A stretch of DNA of 64,000 nt from Anaerolinea sp. (GTDB lineage: Bacteria; Chloroflexota; Anaerolineae; Anaerolineales; Anaerolineaceae): assembly GCA_013824865.1 (NCBI GenBank), contig PNON01000007.1, positions 1-64,000 of the forward strand, given 5' to 3'. The notes below the pieces were generated by a model. It did no database searches and had not been told where the DNA came from. It saw nothing but the letters and a program-made list of their open reading frames with translations. Made by a program: the position numbers and the translations under genes. This document shows, in pieces, positions 34,702 to 44,983 of the stretch; positions within the stretch are counted from its first letter, which is position 1, and each line of letters starts with the position of its first letter.

Positions 34702-36564
34702 ATGAAGAACGAGTTTGTACTGGCTTTCAATGAAGTCCTGGAAGAGAAGCAGCTTCCGAAAGAGATCATCCTGTCGGCCCTTAAATCCGCCATGGAGTCA
34801 GCCTATAGACGCGCGGTGAATGCCCCGCAGAAGCAACCGGTGGAAGCCACGATCGATCCGGAAACCGGCAAGGTGACCGTATACGCTGAAAAGGAAGTGG
34901 TGGAAAGCGTAATGCTGGAAGGCACCGAGGTTGTTCTAGAAGAGGCCCGCAAAGTCAACCCGGAAGCTGAGCTGGGGGACATGGTGATGGTGGAATCCAC
35001 CCCGGCTGATTTTGGCCGAATTGCCGCGCAAACAGCCCGCCAGGTTATCCAGCAGCGCATCCGCGATGCGGAACGCTCCTCGCAAATGGAATACTTCGAA
35101 AAGCAAAAAGGGGAGATCACTTCTGGTATTGTACAGGCGACCAATGTGACCGGTACAACTGTAAGCCTCGATTTGAAAGCAGAAGGCATCATGCCGCGGA
35201 AAGAATCCATTCCGGGCGAGCGCTTTCGTCAACGAGAACGCGTGCGGGCGCTATTGTTGGAGGTAAATGACAACCCCCGCGGTCCACAGATCATTCTTTC
35301 ACGCGCGCACCGCAACTTCTTGCGCCGCCTGCTCGAAACCGAGGTGCCGGAAATCTATCACGGCGTGGTGGAGATCCGAGCCATATCCCGCGAACCCGGT
35401 CAGCGTGCCAAAGTAGCTGTGGCAGCCGCCCAGCAGGGTATTGACCCGGTTGGCGCCTGCGTGGGCATTCGCGGTGTGCGTATCCAGGCGATTGTGCGTG
35501 AGTTGCACGACGAGAAGATCGATGTTATCGAATGGAACAGCGACCCTGCTATCTATATTTCCAAAGCCATCAGCCCGGCGCGGGTGAACGGCGTTTACCT
35601 GAATGACAACCTGGTTGGCAGCAAGACCGCCACCGTGGTGGTACCCGAAGATCAACTGAGCCTGGCCATTGGTCGGGATGGACAGAATGCCCGCCTGGCA
35701 GCAAAACTGACCGGCTGGCGCATTGACATTAAGAGCCTGCCTGAAGCGGCTGGCGACGCGATGGCCAAGCTAAAGAGTAATGAAGAGTATAAAGTCATTG
35801 CTGAAGCCGAAGCGGAGAATATCCCCGCGATTGAGGGGTACCTGCAGAAGAAGGTGGAAGGACGCCCGCTGCAGCCGGAAGAATACGATCAACTGGCACG
35901 CTTCGTGGACAGGGTGGAGCGGAAATCGGCTGTGAAGCGCCAGGCTGAGAAGAAGCCGGAAGACCTCCAGCGCGCAATGGTGATGGCTACCATTCCAACC
36001 CGGGCTTTTGAAACCGGCCTCGATGAGTTGAAACTGGATGACCATATTACCAGCCCCTTACTGGAAGCTGGTTATGTTACCCAGGGAGACCTGGCTCTCC
36101 AATTCAAGCTGGATCCAGATGCGATCCTTGGACTGCAGGGTTTTGGCCCCCGGTACATGATTACCATTGAAGAAGCGCTTCGCAAAGCCAATTTGATTGA
36201 AGAACTACCGAAGGAAGTCGAGACGGTCGTTGAAACTGAGGATGCTGTTGAATCTCAACCGCTGCAAGCTGTGGAAAGCGAAGCTGCACCCCAGGAAATT
36301 GTGGCGGAAGGTGAGCCTTCCACTATCACGCAAGAGGAAGAAGTACCAGTAGATCTTGCGAAGATCTTTGAAATGAATCCGGACGTGTTGGTGGCCAACG
36401 CCGCTGTTGAAGAGGAAGATGAAGAAGGCCAAAAGAAGGATGGCGGCAAGAAAAAGAAAAAGAAGCATGTTGAAATCACTTATGATCCAGATCGGGATTT
36501 GACGATTGTAAAAAAGAAACACAAACAGGGTTCCGCTGGCGCCTGGAATGAGTGGGAAGAATAG
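34702..36564 (+). CDS. nusA: Transcription termination/antitermination factor NusA
   Basis: 620 residues. N-terminal RNA-polymerase-binding domain (1-125), S1 domain (about 133-200), two KH domains (about 225-345) with [14 protein letters not shown] and [12 protein letters not shown] GxxG-type loops, a helix-hairpin-helix-like region near 430-500, and an acidic tail ending in a Lys-rich patch and a [14 protein letters not shown] motif. The C-terminal extension is longer than in most firmicute NusA. GTGGAG lies 12 nt before ATG. First gene of the operon; no rimP precedes it, unlike the common order. Confidence 0.97.
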   Translation: MKNEFVLAFNEVLEEKQLPKEIILSALKSAMESAYRRAVNAPQKQPVEATIDPETGKVTVYAEKEVVESVMLEGTEVVLEEARKVNPEAELGDMVMVESTPADFGRIAAQTARQVIQQRIRDAERSSQMEYFEKQKGEITSGIVQATNVTGTTVSLDLKAEGIMPRKESIPGERFRQRERVRALLLEVNDNPRGPQIILSRAHRNFLRRLLETEVPEIYHGVVEIRAISREPGQRAKVAVAAAQQGIDPVGACVGIRGVRIQAIVRELHDEKIDVIEWNSDPAIYISKAISPARVNGVYLNDNLVGSKTATVVVPEDQLSLAIGRDGQNARLAAKLTGWRIDIKSLPEAAGDAMAKLKSNEEYKVIAEAEAENIPAIEGYLQKKVEGRPLQPEEYDQLARFVDRVERKSAVKRQAEKKPEDLQRAMVMATIPTRAFETGLDELKLDDHITSPLLEAGYVTQGDLALQFKLDPDAILGLQGFGPRYMITIEEALRKANLIEELPKEVETVVETEDAVESQPLQAVESEAAPQEIVAEGEPSTITQEEEVPVDLAKIFEMNPDVLVANAAVEEEDEEGQKKDGGKKKKKKHVEITYDPDRDLTIVKKKHKQGSAGAWNEWEE

Positions 36565-36591
36565 TAACCACTTCATGAATGGAGTAACTAT

Positions 36592-36909
36592 ATGACTCCC
36601 CGGCTTGCTGTTCACAAAGCTAAGAAGGTGCCACAGCGGACCTGCGTGGGTTGTCGTCAGGTGCTTCAGAAACGGCAATTGATCCGCCTGGTGCGAACCC
36701 CTGAAGGAGTGAGGATAGACCCGACCGGGAAGCTGGCTGGCCGGGGGGCCTATCTTCATGACAGCCGAACATGCTGGGAGAAAGCTCTCAAGGGAGCCAT
36801 GGGGGCGGCTCTGAAGATGGAGCTGACAGAAACGGATAAGTTGGTATTAAAAGAGTATGCTTCCAGGTTACCGGAAGCTGACACGAGCGATGGAGATCAG
36901 GTGCAGTAA
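36592..36909 (+). CDS. ylxR: YlxR-family RNA-binding protein
   Basis: 105 residues with the family signature RTCVGCRQVLQKRQLIRLVR and GRGAYLHDSRTCWEKALK. YlxR is a small DUF448 RNA-binding protein, almost always between nusA and infB, as here. It lies 27 nt after nusA. Confidence 0.94.
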   Translation: MTPRLAVHKAKKVPQRTCVGCRQVLQKRQLIRLVRTPEGVRIDPTGKLAGRGAYLHDSRTCWEKALKGAMGAALKMELTETDKLVLKEYASRLPEADTSDGDQVQ

Positions 36910-36957
36910 CAGGATATCGAATGGCAACCTGAACACCTGAGGAAATCTCGCTCATAG

Positions 36958-36975
36958 AGGTATCTAAGGATACCT
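36958..36975 (+). promoter_or_regulatory. Small hairpin in the ylxR-infB gap
   Basis: AGGTATC/GATACCT (7 bp, loop TAAG) in the 112-nt gap ahead of infB. No T tract; it may be an RNA-processing or protein-binding site, or nothing. Confidence 0.35.
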
Positions 36976-37021
36976 ATAAAACATAATTGCAAGTGAGCAC
37001 GTAGAATTAAGGAGGTGCTAC

Positions 37022-38821
37022 ATGGGCGAGAATAATAACACCATTGTATTACCGGGAAACATCACCGTACGTGAACTGGCGGGATTGCTGGCAGCAAGCC
37101 CGATCCAGGTGATTAAAACCTTGATGACCAATGGCGTCATGGCTAATATCAACCAGATGATTGATTTCGACACTGCGGCCATTGTAGCTTCAGAACTGGG
37201 TTTTGAAGCGGTGATGGAACAGATGGTCGAGGAAGAACAAAAAGAAGAAGGAGCGCTGGCCGGTTGGAAGAAGGAGATCGAAAAGGAAGATCCCAAAAAT
37301 CTGGTCAAGCGTCCGCCGGTGGTCACCATCCTCGGGCACGTGGATCACGGCAAGACCACCCTACTGGATGCCATCCGCCATACGGATGTGGCCAGCGGCG
37401 AAGCTGGCGGCATTACCCAGCATATCGCGGCTTACCAGGTGGAGCACAAAGGTCAGCTGATCACCTTCCTGGATACTCCCGGTCATGCAGCTTTTACAGC
37501 CATGCGTGCCAGAGGTGCCCAGGGAGCAGATATCGTTATTCTGGTGGTAGCAGCTAATGACGGCGTAATGCCCCAGACAAAAGAAGCCGCGGCACATGCC
37601 AAGGCAGCCCAGGTGCCCATCATCGTGGCATTGAATAAGATCGACCGCCCGGATGCCAACCCGGATTTTGTTAAAAAACAGTTGGCGGATATTGGCCTGG
37701 TGCCAGAAGATTATGACGGCAACACCATGGTTATCCCGGTATCAGCCAAGCAGAAACTTGGGATTGAAGACTTACTGGAAGCCATCATTCTTGTTGCCGA
37801 TTCAGCAGAGATCCTGGGTAATCCGAAAGGGCGCAAGCTGGGGTCTGTGATCGAAGCAGAACTGGACAAGGCAAAAGGAGTGATCACCACACTGCTGGTC
37901 CAAAATGGCACACTGGAGATGGGGGACGTAGTTGTGGCAGGTACCGCACTGGGCAAGATCAAAGCCATGTTCGATTATAAAGGCAAACAGATCCGAACTG
38001 CCGGGCCGTCCACGCCAGTAGCTGTGATGGGATTGAACGATGTACCAACCGCTGGAGATGTTTATGAAGTGGTGCCATCCGAGAAGGATGCTCGCGTAAA
38101 AGTGGATGCCTTGCGGAATGCCAGGATTGTCAACCTGCAAGCACCAAAAGCGACACTGGAAGATATATTCAAGCTGATCAAAGAAGGGGAAGCCAGGGAA
38201 TTGAACCTGATCATTAAAGCAGATGTACAGGGGTCTCTGGAGCCCATTGTCACATCGCTGCAGGATCTGAATAAAGGTACGATCAAGATCAACATCCTGC
38301 ACGCGACCACTGGGAATATCAGCGAGAGCGACATTCTGTTAGCATCAGCTTCGCAGGCTGTTGTCATCGGATTCAATGTAACAGCAGATACTGCTGCCCG
38401 CCGCCTGGCGGAAACAGAGGGAGTATCCATCCGTCTCTATACCATCATTTACCGACTGATCGAAGATGTTGAAAAAGCATTAAAAGGTATGCTGGCGCCT
38501 GAATTCAGAGAAGAAATCATTGGCCAGGCTGTCGTTCAGGTCGTCTTTAAGATTGGCAAAGTGGGCAACATTGCTGGCTGCCGGGTTACCAGTGGAGAAA
38601 TTCGCCGCAACGCGAAGATGCGCGTGACACGCAACAGCCAGGTGATCCACGAGGGTGAGGTGGGTTCATTAAAGCATGAGAGGGACGATGTTAAGGAAGT
38701 GCGGCAGGGTTTCGATTGTGGGATTGCGTTGAAGAACTTCACAGATTATACTGCCGGAGACACCTTGATCAGCTACACTATTGAGAAAGTTGGCGCTCTG
38801 AAGAGCGGGCTACTGGAGTAG
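37022..38821 (+). CDS. infB: Translation initiation factor IF-2 (short form)
   Basis: 599 residues, near the lower end for bacterial IF-2, as the N-terminal region before the GTPase is only about 100 residues. G motifs: GHVDHGKT (105-112), [14 protein letters not shown]. The C-terminal domains bind fMet-tRNA. AAGGAGGTG gives a strong start. Operon member. Confidence 0.97.
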   Translation: MGENNNTIVLPGNITVRELAGLLAASPIQVIKTLMTNGVMANINQMIDFDTAAIVASELGFEAVMEQMVEEEQKEEGALAGWKKEIEKEDPKNLVKRPPVVTILGHVDHGKTTLLDAIRHTDVASGEAGGITQHIAAYQVEHKGQLITFLDTPGHAAFTAMRARGAQGADIVILVVAANDGVMPQTKEAAAHAKAAQVPIIVALNKIDRPDANPDFVKKQLADIGLVPEDYDGNTMVIPVSAKQKLGIEDLLEAIILVADSAEILGNPKGRKLGSVIEAELDKAKGVITTLLVQNGTLEMGDVVVAGTALGKIKAMFDYKGKQIRTAGPSTPVAVMGLNDVPTAGDVYEVVPSEKDARVKVDALRNARIVNLQAPKATLEDIFKLIKEGEARELNLIIKADVQGSLEPIVTSLQDLNKGTIKINILHATTGNISESDILLASASQAVVIGFNVTADTAARRLAETEGVSIRLYTIIYRLIEDVEKALKGMLAPEFREEIIGQAVVQVVFKIGKVGNIAGCRVTSGEIRRNAKMRVTRNSQVIHEGEVGSLKHERDDVKEVRQGFDCGIALKNFTDYTAGDTLISYTIEKVGALKSGLLE

Positions 38822-38823
38822 AA

Positions 38824-39210
38824 ATGCCATCAACTGTCAGACTCGAACGAATAGCTGACCGCATCAAACAGATGCTGGCTACTTTGGTCATGCAAAAGGT
38901 CAACGATCCGCGCCTGGAAGGGGTCTTTATTAACGATGTCAAAGTAGACCGGGAGCTGGCATACGCAGACGTGTATGTATCAGCAGTGGAAGGCGTTGAA
39001 CGTGCCAAAGACATTGTGGATGCTCTTGAGCATGCCAGCGGTTTCTTACGGCATGAACTGGCGGGGCAAATTGACCTGCGCAGCTTTCCGCGCCTGAGAT
39101 TTCATTGGGATCCGACACCCGAACATGCCGATCATATTGAAAAAATCCTGGCCAGCATTCGGCCTGAACTTGATAAAGCAGAGGATGAAAAAGGTGATAC
39201 TGGCAGATAA
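38824..39210 (+). CDS. rbfA: Ribosome-binding factor A
   Basis: 128 residues; PSTVRLERIADRIKQ-LATLVMQKVNDPRL near the start and a KH-like core DVYVSAVEGVERAKDIVDALEHASGFLRHELA are typical. RbfA matures the 30S subunit. Starts 2 nt after infB and overlaps the next gene. Confidence 0.95.
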   Translation: MPSTVRLERIADRIKQMLATLVMQKVNDPRLEGVFINDVKVDRELAYADVYVSAVEGVERAKDIVDALEHASGFLRHELAGQIDLRSFPRLRFHWDPTPEHADHIEKILASIRPELDKAEDEKGDTGR

Positions 39211-40168
39211 CATTCACTCGCGAATTTGGAGCGAGGTAAGAAAAGCCAACCGGGTATTGGTGGTATCACATGTGCGTCCAGATGGCGACGCAGTGGGGGC
39301 TTTGCTGGCAATGGGGCTGGGGCTGCAAGCGTTGGGAAAACAAGTCCAAATGGTGCTGACAGATGGCGTTCCCGGCAGCTGCAAGCATCTGGAAGGTGCA
39401 AACCAGGTAAAGCACAAACCGGAAGGTGATTTTGACCTGATCATCGCGCTGGATGCTTCAGACCTGCGCCGAACCGGATCCGCGCTGGAGGGATATCGCA
39501 AGCCGGATATTAATATAGACCACCATGTCACCAATGACGGCTTCGGACACCTTAATTTCATTTTGCCAAAAGCTGTAGCCACCTGTGAAATATTAACGGA
39601 GTACATATCCCACTGGGGATTGGAAATCACCCCCGGTATGGCAAATGCGCTGCTCACTGGTATCCTGGCGGATACGTTAGGCTTCAGAACCGCTAACATG
39701 AAACCGCAAACACTTCGCCTGGCAGCGGACTTGATGGAAAAAGGAGCAGACCTGCCTGTGCAGTACACGCATGCGTTACTGCGGCGATCATTCAATGCCG
39801 CAAAATATTGGGGCGCGGGTTTATCCTCCCTTGAACGAATGGATCGAATGGTGTGGGTGACACTAGATCTGGCATCCCGTGAACGAAGCAGCTATCCAGG
39901 CAATGACGATGCTGACCTGATTAATGTCATTTCATCGATTGATGATTTTGACATTTCACTGATATTTGTTGAGCAAAAAAATGGTACAGTTAAGGTAAGT
40001 TGGCGTTCCATTCCAGGGTATGATGTTTCCACAATTGCCCTCCAATTTGGGGGAGGTGGGCATCCGGCAGCAGCCGGCGCTGATATTCCTGGTAAACTCG
40101 AAAATATTCAAAAAGACGTGCTGGAAGCCACCCAAAAACTGTTGAATTCACATCAATCTCAGGGATAA
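39185..40168 (+). CDS. nrnA: DHH-family phosphoesterase (NrnA-like nanoRNase/pAp phosphatase)
   Basis: 327 residues. DHH motifs: SHVRPDGDAVGA, ALDASD, NIDHH, and the DHHA1-domain motif GGGHPAAAGA. NrnA degrades short oligonucleotides and 3'-phosphoadenosine 5'-phosphate. The gene usually sits after rbfA. ATG 39185, inside the last codons of rbfA with AGAGG just upstream, gives the standard N-terminus; the longer frame from 39125 would overlap rbfA by 86 nt. Confidence 0.93.
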   Translation: MKKVILADNIHSRIWSEVRKANRVLVVSHVRPDGDAVGALLAMGLGLQALGKQVQMVLTDGVPGSCKHLEGANQVKHKPEGDFDLIIALDASDLRRTGSALEGYRKPDINIDHHVTNDGFGHLNFILPKAVATCEILTEYISHWGLEITPGMANALLTGILADTLGFRTANMKPQTLRLAADLMEKGADLPVQYTHALLRRSFNAAKYWGAGLSSLERMDRMVWVTLDLASRERSSYPGNDDADLINVISSIDDFDISLIFVEQKNGTVKVSWRSIPGYDVSTIALQFGGGGHPAAAGADIPGKLENIQKDVLEATQKLLNSHQSQG

Positions 40169-40191
40169 ACGAAGATTGGAGTAAATGAAAG

Positions 40192-41103
40192 ATGAACTCA
40201 GAAAATCGCTTTAATATGCAAAATGCCATATCCGGTGTGCTGGTGGTGGATAAACCTATCGGTCTGACCTCCCACGATGTTGTTCAGGTGATCCGCCGGG
40301 GAACGAACATTCAGCGCGCTGGCCATACTGGAACACTGGATCCACGCGCTTCAGGCGTATTGGTAATCCTGATCGGCCCGGCAGTGAGATTGAGTGAATA
40401 TGTCTCTGCGTCCGATAAGCGTTACCAGGCCATTATTCGATTGGGAGCCACCACTGATACCTACGATGAGGAAGGTAAAGAAACGGCCTCCACCCCCGTT
40501 GAAATTACAGAAGCCCAATTTGAAACTGCCCTGAAAAAATTCATCGGTGAGATTGAGCAAGTTCCTCCCCCGTACTCTGCGGTTAAAGTGGATGGCAAAA
40601 AAGCTTACGACCTTGCGCGTAAGGGAGAGGAAGTGGAACTGTCTCCACGCATTATCAATGTCTACAACTTGGAACTGCTGGAATGGGCTCCGCCTGAAGC
40701 CGTTATCGATGTGTATTGTTCTTCTGGCACATACGTTCGCTCACTGGCGAATGACCTGGGCAACGAATTGGGCTGCGGCGCTCACCTGGTGGGATTGCGC
40801 CGTACGAAGAGTGGCCGCTTCACCCTGCGCGATGCAGTACCCCTGCGCAAACTGAGGGATGCATTTGAAGCAGGAAATTGGTACCAGTATCTCATCCCGG
40901 CGGCTGAAGCGCTTTCCGACTGGCCGGCTGTTGAACTGGACCCGCAGGAGTTGGAAACCATCAAGCATGGCAACAAGATCGCATCCAAACCAGGATCTAC
41001 GGGTTGGGTGAGAGGAATTTCCCAACAAGGCGAGCTGGTGGCGCTGCTTGAGCATAATGATGAAACGAATGAGTGGCAGCCTAAAAAAGTCTTCTTCTCA
41101 TAA
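40192..41103 (+). CDS. truB: tRNA pseudouridine(55) synthase TruB
   Basis: 303 residues; GLTSHDVV, then GHTGTLDPRASGVL with catalytic Asp50, and a C-terminal PUA-like extension. It makes pseudouridine 55 in the T-loop of tRNA. TTGGAG precedes the start at 12-nt distance; an internal ATG at 40216 is possible. Confidence 0.96.
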   Translation: MNSENRFNMQNAISGVLVVDKPIGLTSHDVVQVIRRGTNIQRAGHTGTLDPRASGVLVILIGPAVRLSEYVSASDKRYQAIIRLGATTDTYDEEGKETASTPVEITEAQFETALKKFIGEIEQVPPPYSAVKVDGKKAYDLARKGEEVELSPRIINVYNLELLEWAPPEAVIDVYCSSGTYVRSLANDLGNELGCGAHLVGLRRTKSGRFTLRDAVPLRKLRDAFEAGNWYQYLIPAAEALSDWPAVELDPQELETIKHGNKIASKPGSTGWVRGISQQGELVALLEHNDETNEWQPKKVFFS

Positions 41104-41141
41104 ACATTGATAGGTTCAAATCACTCAGAGTGGGTCGTGAA

Positions 41142-42059
41142 ATGCAACACCATACACAGCTATCAGACGTCCAACTGGGTAAGACATGGTTGACAATCGG
41201 ATCATTTGATGGTGTCCACATTGGACACCAGTATTTAATTAATCAGATGGTGAATGGAGCGCATGCCAACGGGGCAGGCACGGCGGTTTTAACATTTCAT
41301 CCACATCCGGCGGTAGTGTTGCGGGGAAAGCAGGATTCCTTCTACCTGACTGGACAGGAAGAGAAAAGAGAACTGCTGGAAGATCTGGGGGTGGATATAT
41401 GCATTTCCATGGAATTCAACCTCACGGTGGCTTCTTACACTGCGCAGTTCTTTCTCGAAATGCTTTCCCACCAGATGGAATTGAGAAAGCTGGTTGTTGG
41501 TCAGGGATTCGCGCTTGGCCGCGGACGTACGGGTGACATCCCTATGCTGGAGCATATTGGCGCAGAGCAGGGATTTGATGTGGATGTGATCCGTCCTGCA
41601 CAAACTGGTAACCTGATTGCTTCGTCCAGCCAGGTACGTCAATTACTCTCAGACAGGGATGTGGAGAAAGCCGCAGAAATGTTGGGGCGGAGATACTCGC
41701 TTCCTGGTATTGTTACCCATGGCGATGGGCGGGGGCGAGGGTTGGGATTTCCCACCGCGAATATTGCAACCTCAAAAATGAGGCTGCTGCCAGGCAGCGG
41801 TGTTTACGCCTGCATCGTTACCTCGGAGGAGAAAAAATATAAAGCCGTCGCCAATATCGGTGTGCGGCCGACTTTTAACCTCCCTGATAAAACCACCCAC
41901 CTTGAAGTACACCTGTTGGATTTTGATCGCGAAATCTTTGGCGAGTTGATCACTGTGGAATTTGCACATTTTCTAAGGAATGAGATAAAGTTTGCATCAG
42001 CATCCCAGCTTACAGCCCAGATCCAGATGGATATTCAGTCAGCGAGAGAGATCTTATGA
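41142..42059 (+). CDS. ribF: Bifunctional riboflavin kinase/FAD synthetase
   Basis: About 305 residues: N-terminal nucleotidyltransferase with GSFDGVHIGHQ and SSSQVR, C-terminal riboflavin kinase with GDGRGRGLGFPTANI and NIGVRPTF. It converts riboflavin to FMN and FAD. ATG 41142 is the first ATG; a GTG four codons upstream (41130) is an alternative. It overlaps the next gene by 4 nt. Confidence 0.94.
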   Translation: MQHHTQLSDVQLGKTWLTIGSFDGVHIGHQYLINQMVNGAHANGAGTAVLTFHPHPAVVLRGKQDSFYLTGQEEKRELLEDLGVDICISMEFNLTVASYTAQFFLEMLSHQMELRKLVVGQGFALGRGRTGDIPMLEHIGAEQGFDVDVIRPAQTGNLIASSSQVRQLLSDRDVEKAAEMLGRRYSLPGIVTHGDGRGRGLGFPTANIATSKMRLLPGSGVYACIVTSEEKKYKAVANIGVRPTFNLPDKTTHLEVHLLDFDREIFGELITVEFAHFLRNEIKFASASQLTAQIQMDIQSAREIL

Positions 42060-43483
42060 ATTCGACCGAGCGGCAAATATACCTGCTTAACCCGCGCGAG
42101 TACAGCCCCGAAATCATCGCGGTGGCATTCGCCAAGACTTCGCGCTCTCCGGAGTCCTTTCGGGATATTGCCAGCGACCTGAATGATGAAAAGAGCGCGG
42201 ACTTCCATGAGAAATGGGTGGTTGGTTATGGTCACTCCTCGGTGGCGGAACATGCTGTTCTCCATATGGCTTTTGAGAATGTTTCGCGCCTGGCGGTGGA
42301 AACAATCGAATCCAACCGATTAGCTTCTTATACCGAAAAATCCACCCGCTATCAGAAATGGACTGCAGGTGCGTATTACACACCATTTGAGGTAACGCAA
42401 GCTGGGCTGGAAAAGGAGTACCGGAAACTCACCGGGATGCTTTTTGAGACCTACGCCAGATCACTGGAGATGTGCAAAGTAATAGTCCAGGGCGAAAATC
42501 CCCGTAAGGTGGAAGAGACTGAGGCTATTTGGGAAAGACGCATCCGCTCAGAATATGTGGATGTATGCCGGTTCCTACTGCCAGCCGCTTCTCTGGCCAA
42601 TCTGGGTATGACTGCCAACGCCCGTGTGTTGGAAGGGATGATCCGTAAAATGCTCTCCCATCCCCTTGACGAAGTCCGCGCGATTGGCAGCCAGGTGAAG
42701 AAAGTAGCTGTTAAAGAAGTACCGACCCTTCTTAAATACGCGGACGCTATGCCCTACCTGGTGGATACTCCCGCACTGCTTTCGATGGATGCCCAAAGTG
42801 TAGGCCTGAAGGCTGGTCGTAGTTCAGACTGGTGTACGTTGCTAAACTGGCAACCGGACGGGGAAGATGAACTGATCGCTGCGGCACTTTTCCGCTTTTC
42901 CGGGGGATCTTATGAAGACGCTTTGAGCAGAGTGAAACAATTCAGCCCCGAACAAAAACAGCAGGTCTTTGAGCACCTGTTAGGCGGCCTGGGCAAATTC
43001 GATACACCCCTGCGGGAACTGGAACACATCACCTATACCTTCGCTATCGTCATGGATCAAGGCGGATATTTTGAAGTCAAACGGCACCGGATGATGACTC
43101 AGACGGTTCAACCATTAACCAGCCGGCTGGGATACACCATCCCGGTGAAAGTTATGCAGGCTGGTTTTTACGATGATTATTGCCGCGCCATGGACAGCGT
43201 GTATGAAGGTTATCAAAGGCTGGAACCCGCGCTCGCTGAGGCTGTCAGCTATCTTATCCCCAATGCTTTTAACCGACGGGTGCTGTTGAGCATGAACTTC
43301 CGCGAGGCATTCAATTTCTGCGCTTTGCGCAGCGCCTCCAACGCCCACTTTTCTGTCCGCCGGGTGGCGCGCAGGGTGGCTGAGGAAATTCAGAAGGTAC
43401 ACCCCATGCTGGGCAGGTATATTCAGGTGAGCGCTGATGAGACCTGGCAGAGTGTTGAGCGGGATTATTTCCTGCAGGTATAA
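42056..43483 (+). CDS. Two-domain ThyX-like (flavin-dependent thymidylate synthase family) protein
   Basis: 475 residues, twice a normal ThyX. The N-half has GYGHSSVAEHA (58-68), SNRLASYTEKSTRY (86-99) and RFLLPAASLANLGMTANARVLEG. The C-half has LEHITYTFAIV, KRHRMMTQTVQPLTSR (342-357) and LRSASNAHFSVRR. The ThyX signature RHRxxSxNExSxRY is thus split: the first half lacks RHR, the second lacks the Ser/Asn-Glu/Arg-Tyr part. It may form a composite active site or be a non-enzymatic paralogue. It overlaps ribF, the FAD source, which fits a flavoprotein. No classical thyA or thyX is in the window. Confidence 0.85.
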   Translation: MNSTERQIYLLNPREYSPEIIAVAFAKTSRSPESFRDIASDLNDEKSADFHEKWVVGYGHSSVAEHAVLHMAFENVSRLAVETIESNRLASYTEKSTRYQKWTAGAYYTPFEVTQAGLEKEYRKLTGMLFETYARSLEMCKVIVQGENPRKVEETEAIWERRIRSEYVDVCRFLLPAASLANLGMTANARVLEGMIRKMLSHPLDEVRAIGSQVKKVAVKEVPTLLKYADAMPYLVDTPALLSMDAQSVGLKAGRSSDWCTLLNWQPDGEDELIAAALFRFSGGSYEDALSRVKQFSPEQKQQVFEHLLGGLGKFDTPLRELEHITYTFAIVMDQGGYFEVKRHRMMTQTVQPLTSRLGYTIPVKVMQAGFYDDYCRAMDSVYEGYQRLEPALAEAVSYLIPNAFNRRVLLSMNFREAFNFCALRSASNAHFSVRRVARRVAEEIQKVHPMLGRYIQVSADETWQSVERDYFLQV

Positions 43484-43522
43484 ATACATAATACATAGTA
43501 AATCAGCTTCATAAGTGAGATT

Positions 43523-43999
43523 ATGACCCATCCCAGATTAGTAGTAGAACTTGTTCCCAGGTCTTGTTTTTTCTCCAACTTGCGCTCCAATCTCTCTAAA
43601 CGAGATTGGGATTATTTAAGAACGATCACAATAGCACAAGCCAGGAATCGCTGCGAGGTTTGCGGATCGGACGGCACTGGATATCCATTGGAATGCCATG
43701 AGATTTGGCTTTATGATGACGAAAGCCAGGTGCAATCGCTAGGTGGTTTATTGGCACTCTGCAAAGCTTGTCACCGCTCCAAACACATGGCACTGGCGCG
43801 TCATAAGGGGTGGGAAGATGTAGCTGAGCGGCATATGATGCGTGTCAATGATTGGGACCGGGAAACACTGGAAGTATATCTTGAAGAATCCTTCCAAGTT
43901 TTTGAGGAAAGAAGTGAAAAGACCTGGCGGCTGGATATCTCCTGGCTCAGGTCTTTTAACGTAGCCATTCCGGACGTGCTGGATCGAGATGCAGAATAA
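43523..43999 (+). CDS. HNH-like Cys4 metal-binding protein
   Basis: 158 residues. Two CxxC knuckles, CEVCG (44-48) and CKACHRSKH (80-88), enclose an ECHEIW segment (57-62), the pattern of HNH nucleases, where His59 would be the catalytic general base. The C-terminal 60 residues are unrelated to known nuclease partners. No ribosome site is obvious. Follows the ThyX-like gene by 39 nt; may be a stand-alone DNA repair or defence nuclease. Confidence 0.75.
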   Translation: MTHPRLVVELVPRSCFFSNLRSNLSKRDWDYLRTITIAQARNRCEVCGSDGTGYPLECHEIWLYDDESQVQSLGGLLALCKACHRSKHMALARHKGWEDVAERHMMRVNDWDRETLEVYLEESFQVFEERSEKTWRLDISWLRSFNVAIPDVLDRDAE

Positions 44000-44048
44000 G
44001 CCCGGTTAGATGGAAGATCTGGTGTGTGGGAGGGAACAAGGTTGATGA

Positions 44049-44732
44049 TCAATCAACGAACCGATATTTCAGGAGAGCCCAGACTGCGTAGAAAGCATCT
44101 TTCATGTGGATCTTTTTCCCCTGAGAATAATCCCGAGGGTTAAATGCAATGGGAATTTCGTAAATACGGAAATGGCGTTTCAATACTTTGGCGGTGAATT
44201 CGGGTTCAAAATCAAAGCGCTTGGAGTGCAGCGGCATATCTTTGATCACCTCGCGTTTGAACACCTTATAACCAGTTTCCATATCGCTCAGGATGTTGTT
44301 ATAGAGGATGTTGGTGATAAAGGTGAGAATCTTGTTGGCCACCATATTCCAATAAAGGATGGGCCGTCGCGCGCCGCCTAAAAAGCGTGAACCGTAGACG
44401 ATATCTGCTTTGCCTTCCTCAATGGGGAGCAGCAAAGCCGGGTACTCGCGGGGGTCATATTCCAGGTCAGCATCCTGGATGATAATGACATCCTTGGTGG
44501 CAGCCGTAATGCCGGACACGACTGCAGCCCCTTTCCCCTGGTTCACCTCATGCAGGATCAAGCGGATCTCTCCAGCTTTTTCCATTCTCATCAGAATCTC
44601 GCGGGTCCCATCTTTTGACCCATCATCGACTACGATCAATTCATCGACCCGGCCAGTGGCTTTTACCTGGCTAATGATCTTTTCAATTGTGTTGATTTCA
44701 TTATATACAGGGATTACGACTGTGGTTTGCAT
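44049..44732 (-). CDS. Family 2 glycosyltransferase (polyprenyl-phosphate sugar transferase-like)
   Basis: 227 residues: VVIPVYNE at the start, [19 protein letters not shown] (DxD-type) and [10 protein letters not shown] as in dolichyl/polyprenyl-phosphate mannosyl/glucosyl transferases; no C-terminal membrane helices, so it is a cytosolic or peripheral enzyme. ATG 44732 is supported by TATAAT 6 nt upstream; the longer frame from 44759 contains the -10 box. Convergent with the HNH gene. Confidence 0.9.
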   Translation of the reverse strand: MQTTVVIPVYNEINTIEKIISQVKATGRVDELIVVDDGSKDGTREILMRMEKAGEIRLILHEVNQGKGAAVVSGITAATKDVIIIQDADLEYDPREYPALLLPIEEGKADIVYGSRFLGGARRPILYWNMVANKILTFITNILYNNILSDMETGYKVFKREVIKDMPLHSKRFDFEPEFTAKVLKRHFRIYEIPIAFNPRDYSQGKKIHMKDAFYAVWALLKYRFVD

Positions 44733-44738
44733 AACTGG

Positions 44739-44767
44739 ATTATAAGCATGCAATGGCAATTGGGCAA
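44739..44767 (-). promoter_or_regulatory. Leaderless-type promoter of the glycosyltransferase gene
   Basis: TTGCCC (44767-44762), 17-nt spacer, TATAAT (44744-44739), then CCAGTT and ATG on the minus strand. Transcription should begin at or next to the A of ATG. Confidence 0.8.
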
Positions 44768-44873
44768 GGTGCAGTCATCAGGTGCATTGACAGGTGCTAA
44801 CAGTGCAGACAATTACCATAAAGCATTGGCATTCAGCCGGGGTTCTCAATCCAACAAAAAAACATTTATTCGC

Positions 44874-44879
44874 TATAAT
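44874..44879 (+). promoter_or_regulatory. Probable -10 box of the GDPD operon
   Basis: TATAAT about 105 nt before the GDPD start; no good -35. The leader would contain a six-codon frame ATG-CTT-AAA-ATC-CCT-GCT-TGA (44889-44909). Confidence 0.5.
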
Positions 44880-44983
44880 TAGCACATTATGCTTAAAATC
44901 CCTGCTTGAGGTGATTCCAGGCAGGGGCCAGTATTAGACTCGCGCTTTCGAAACATCCCAGTCTTAATGTGTCTGAGGTTTAT

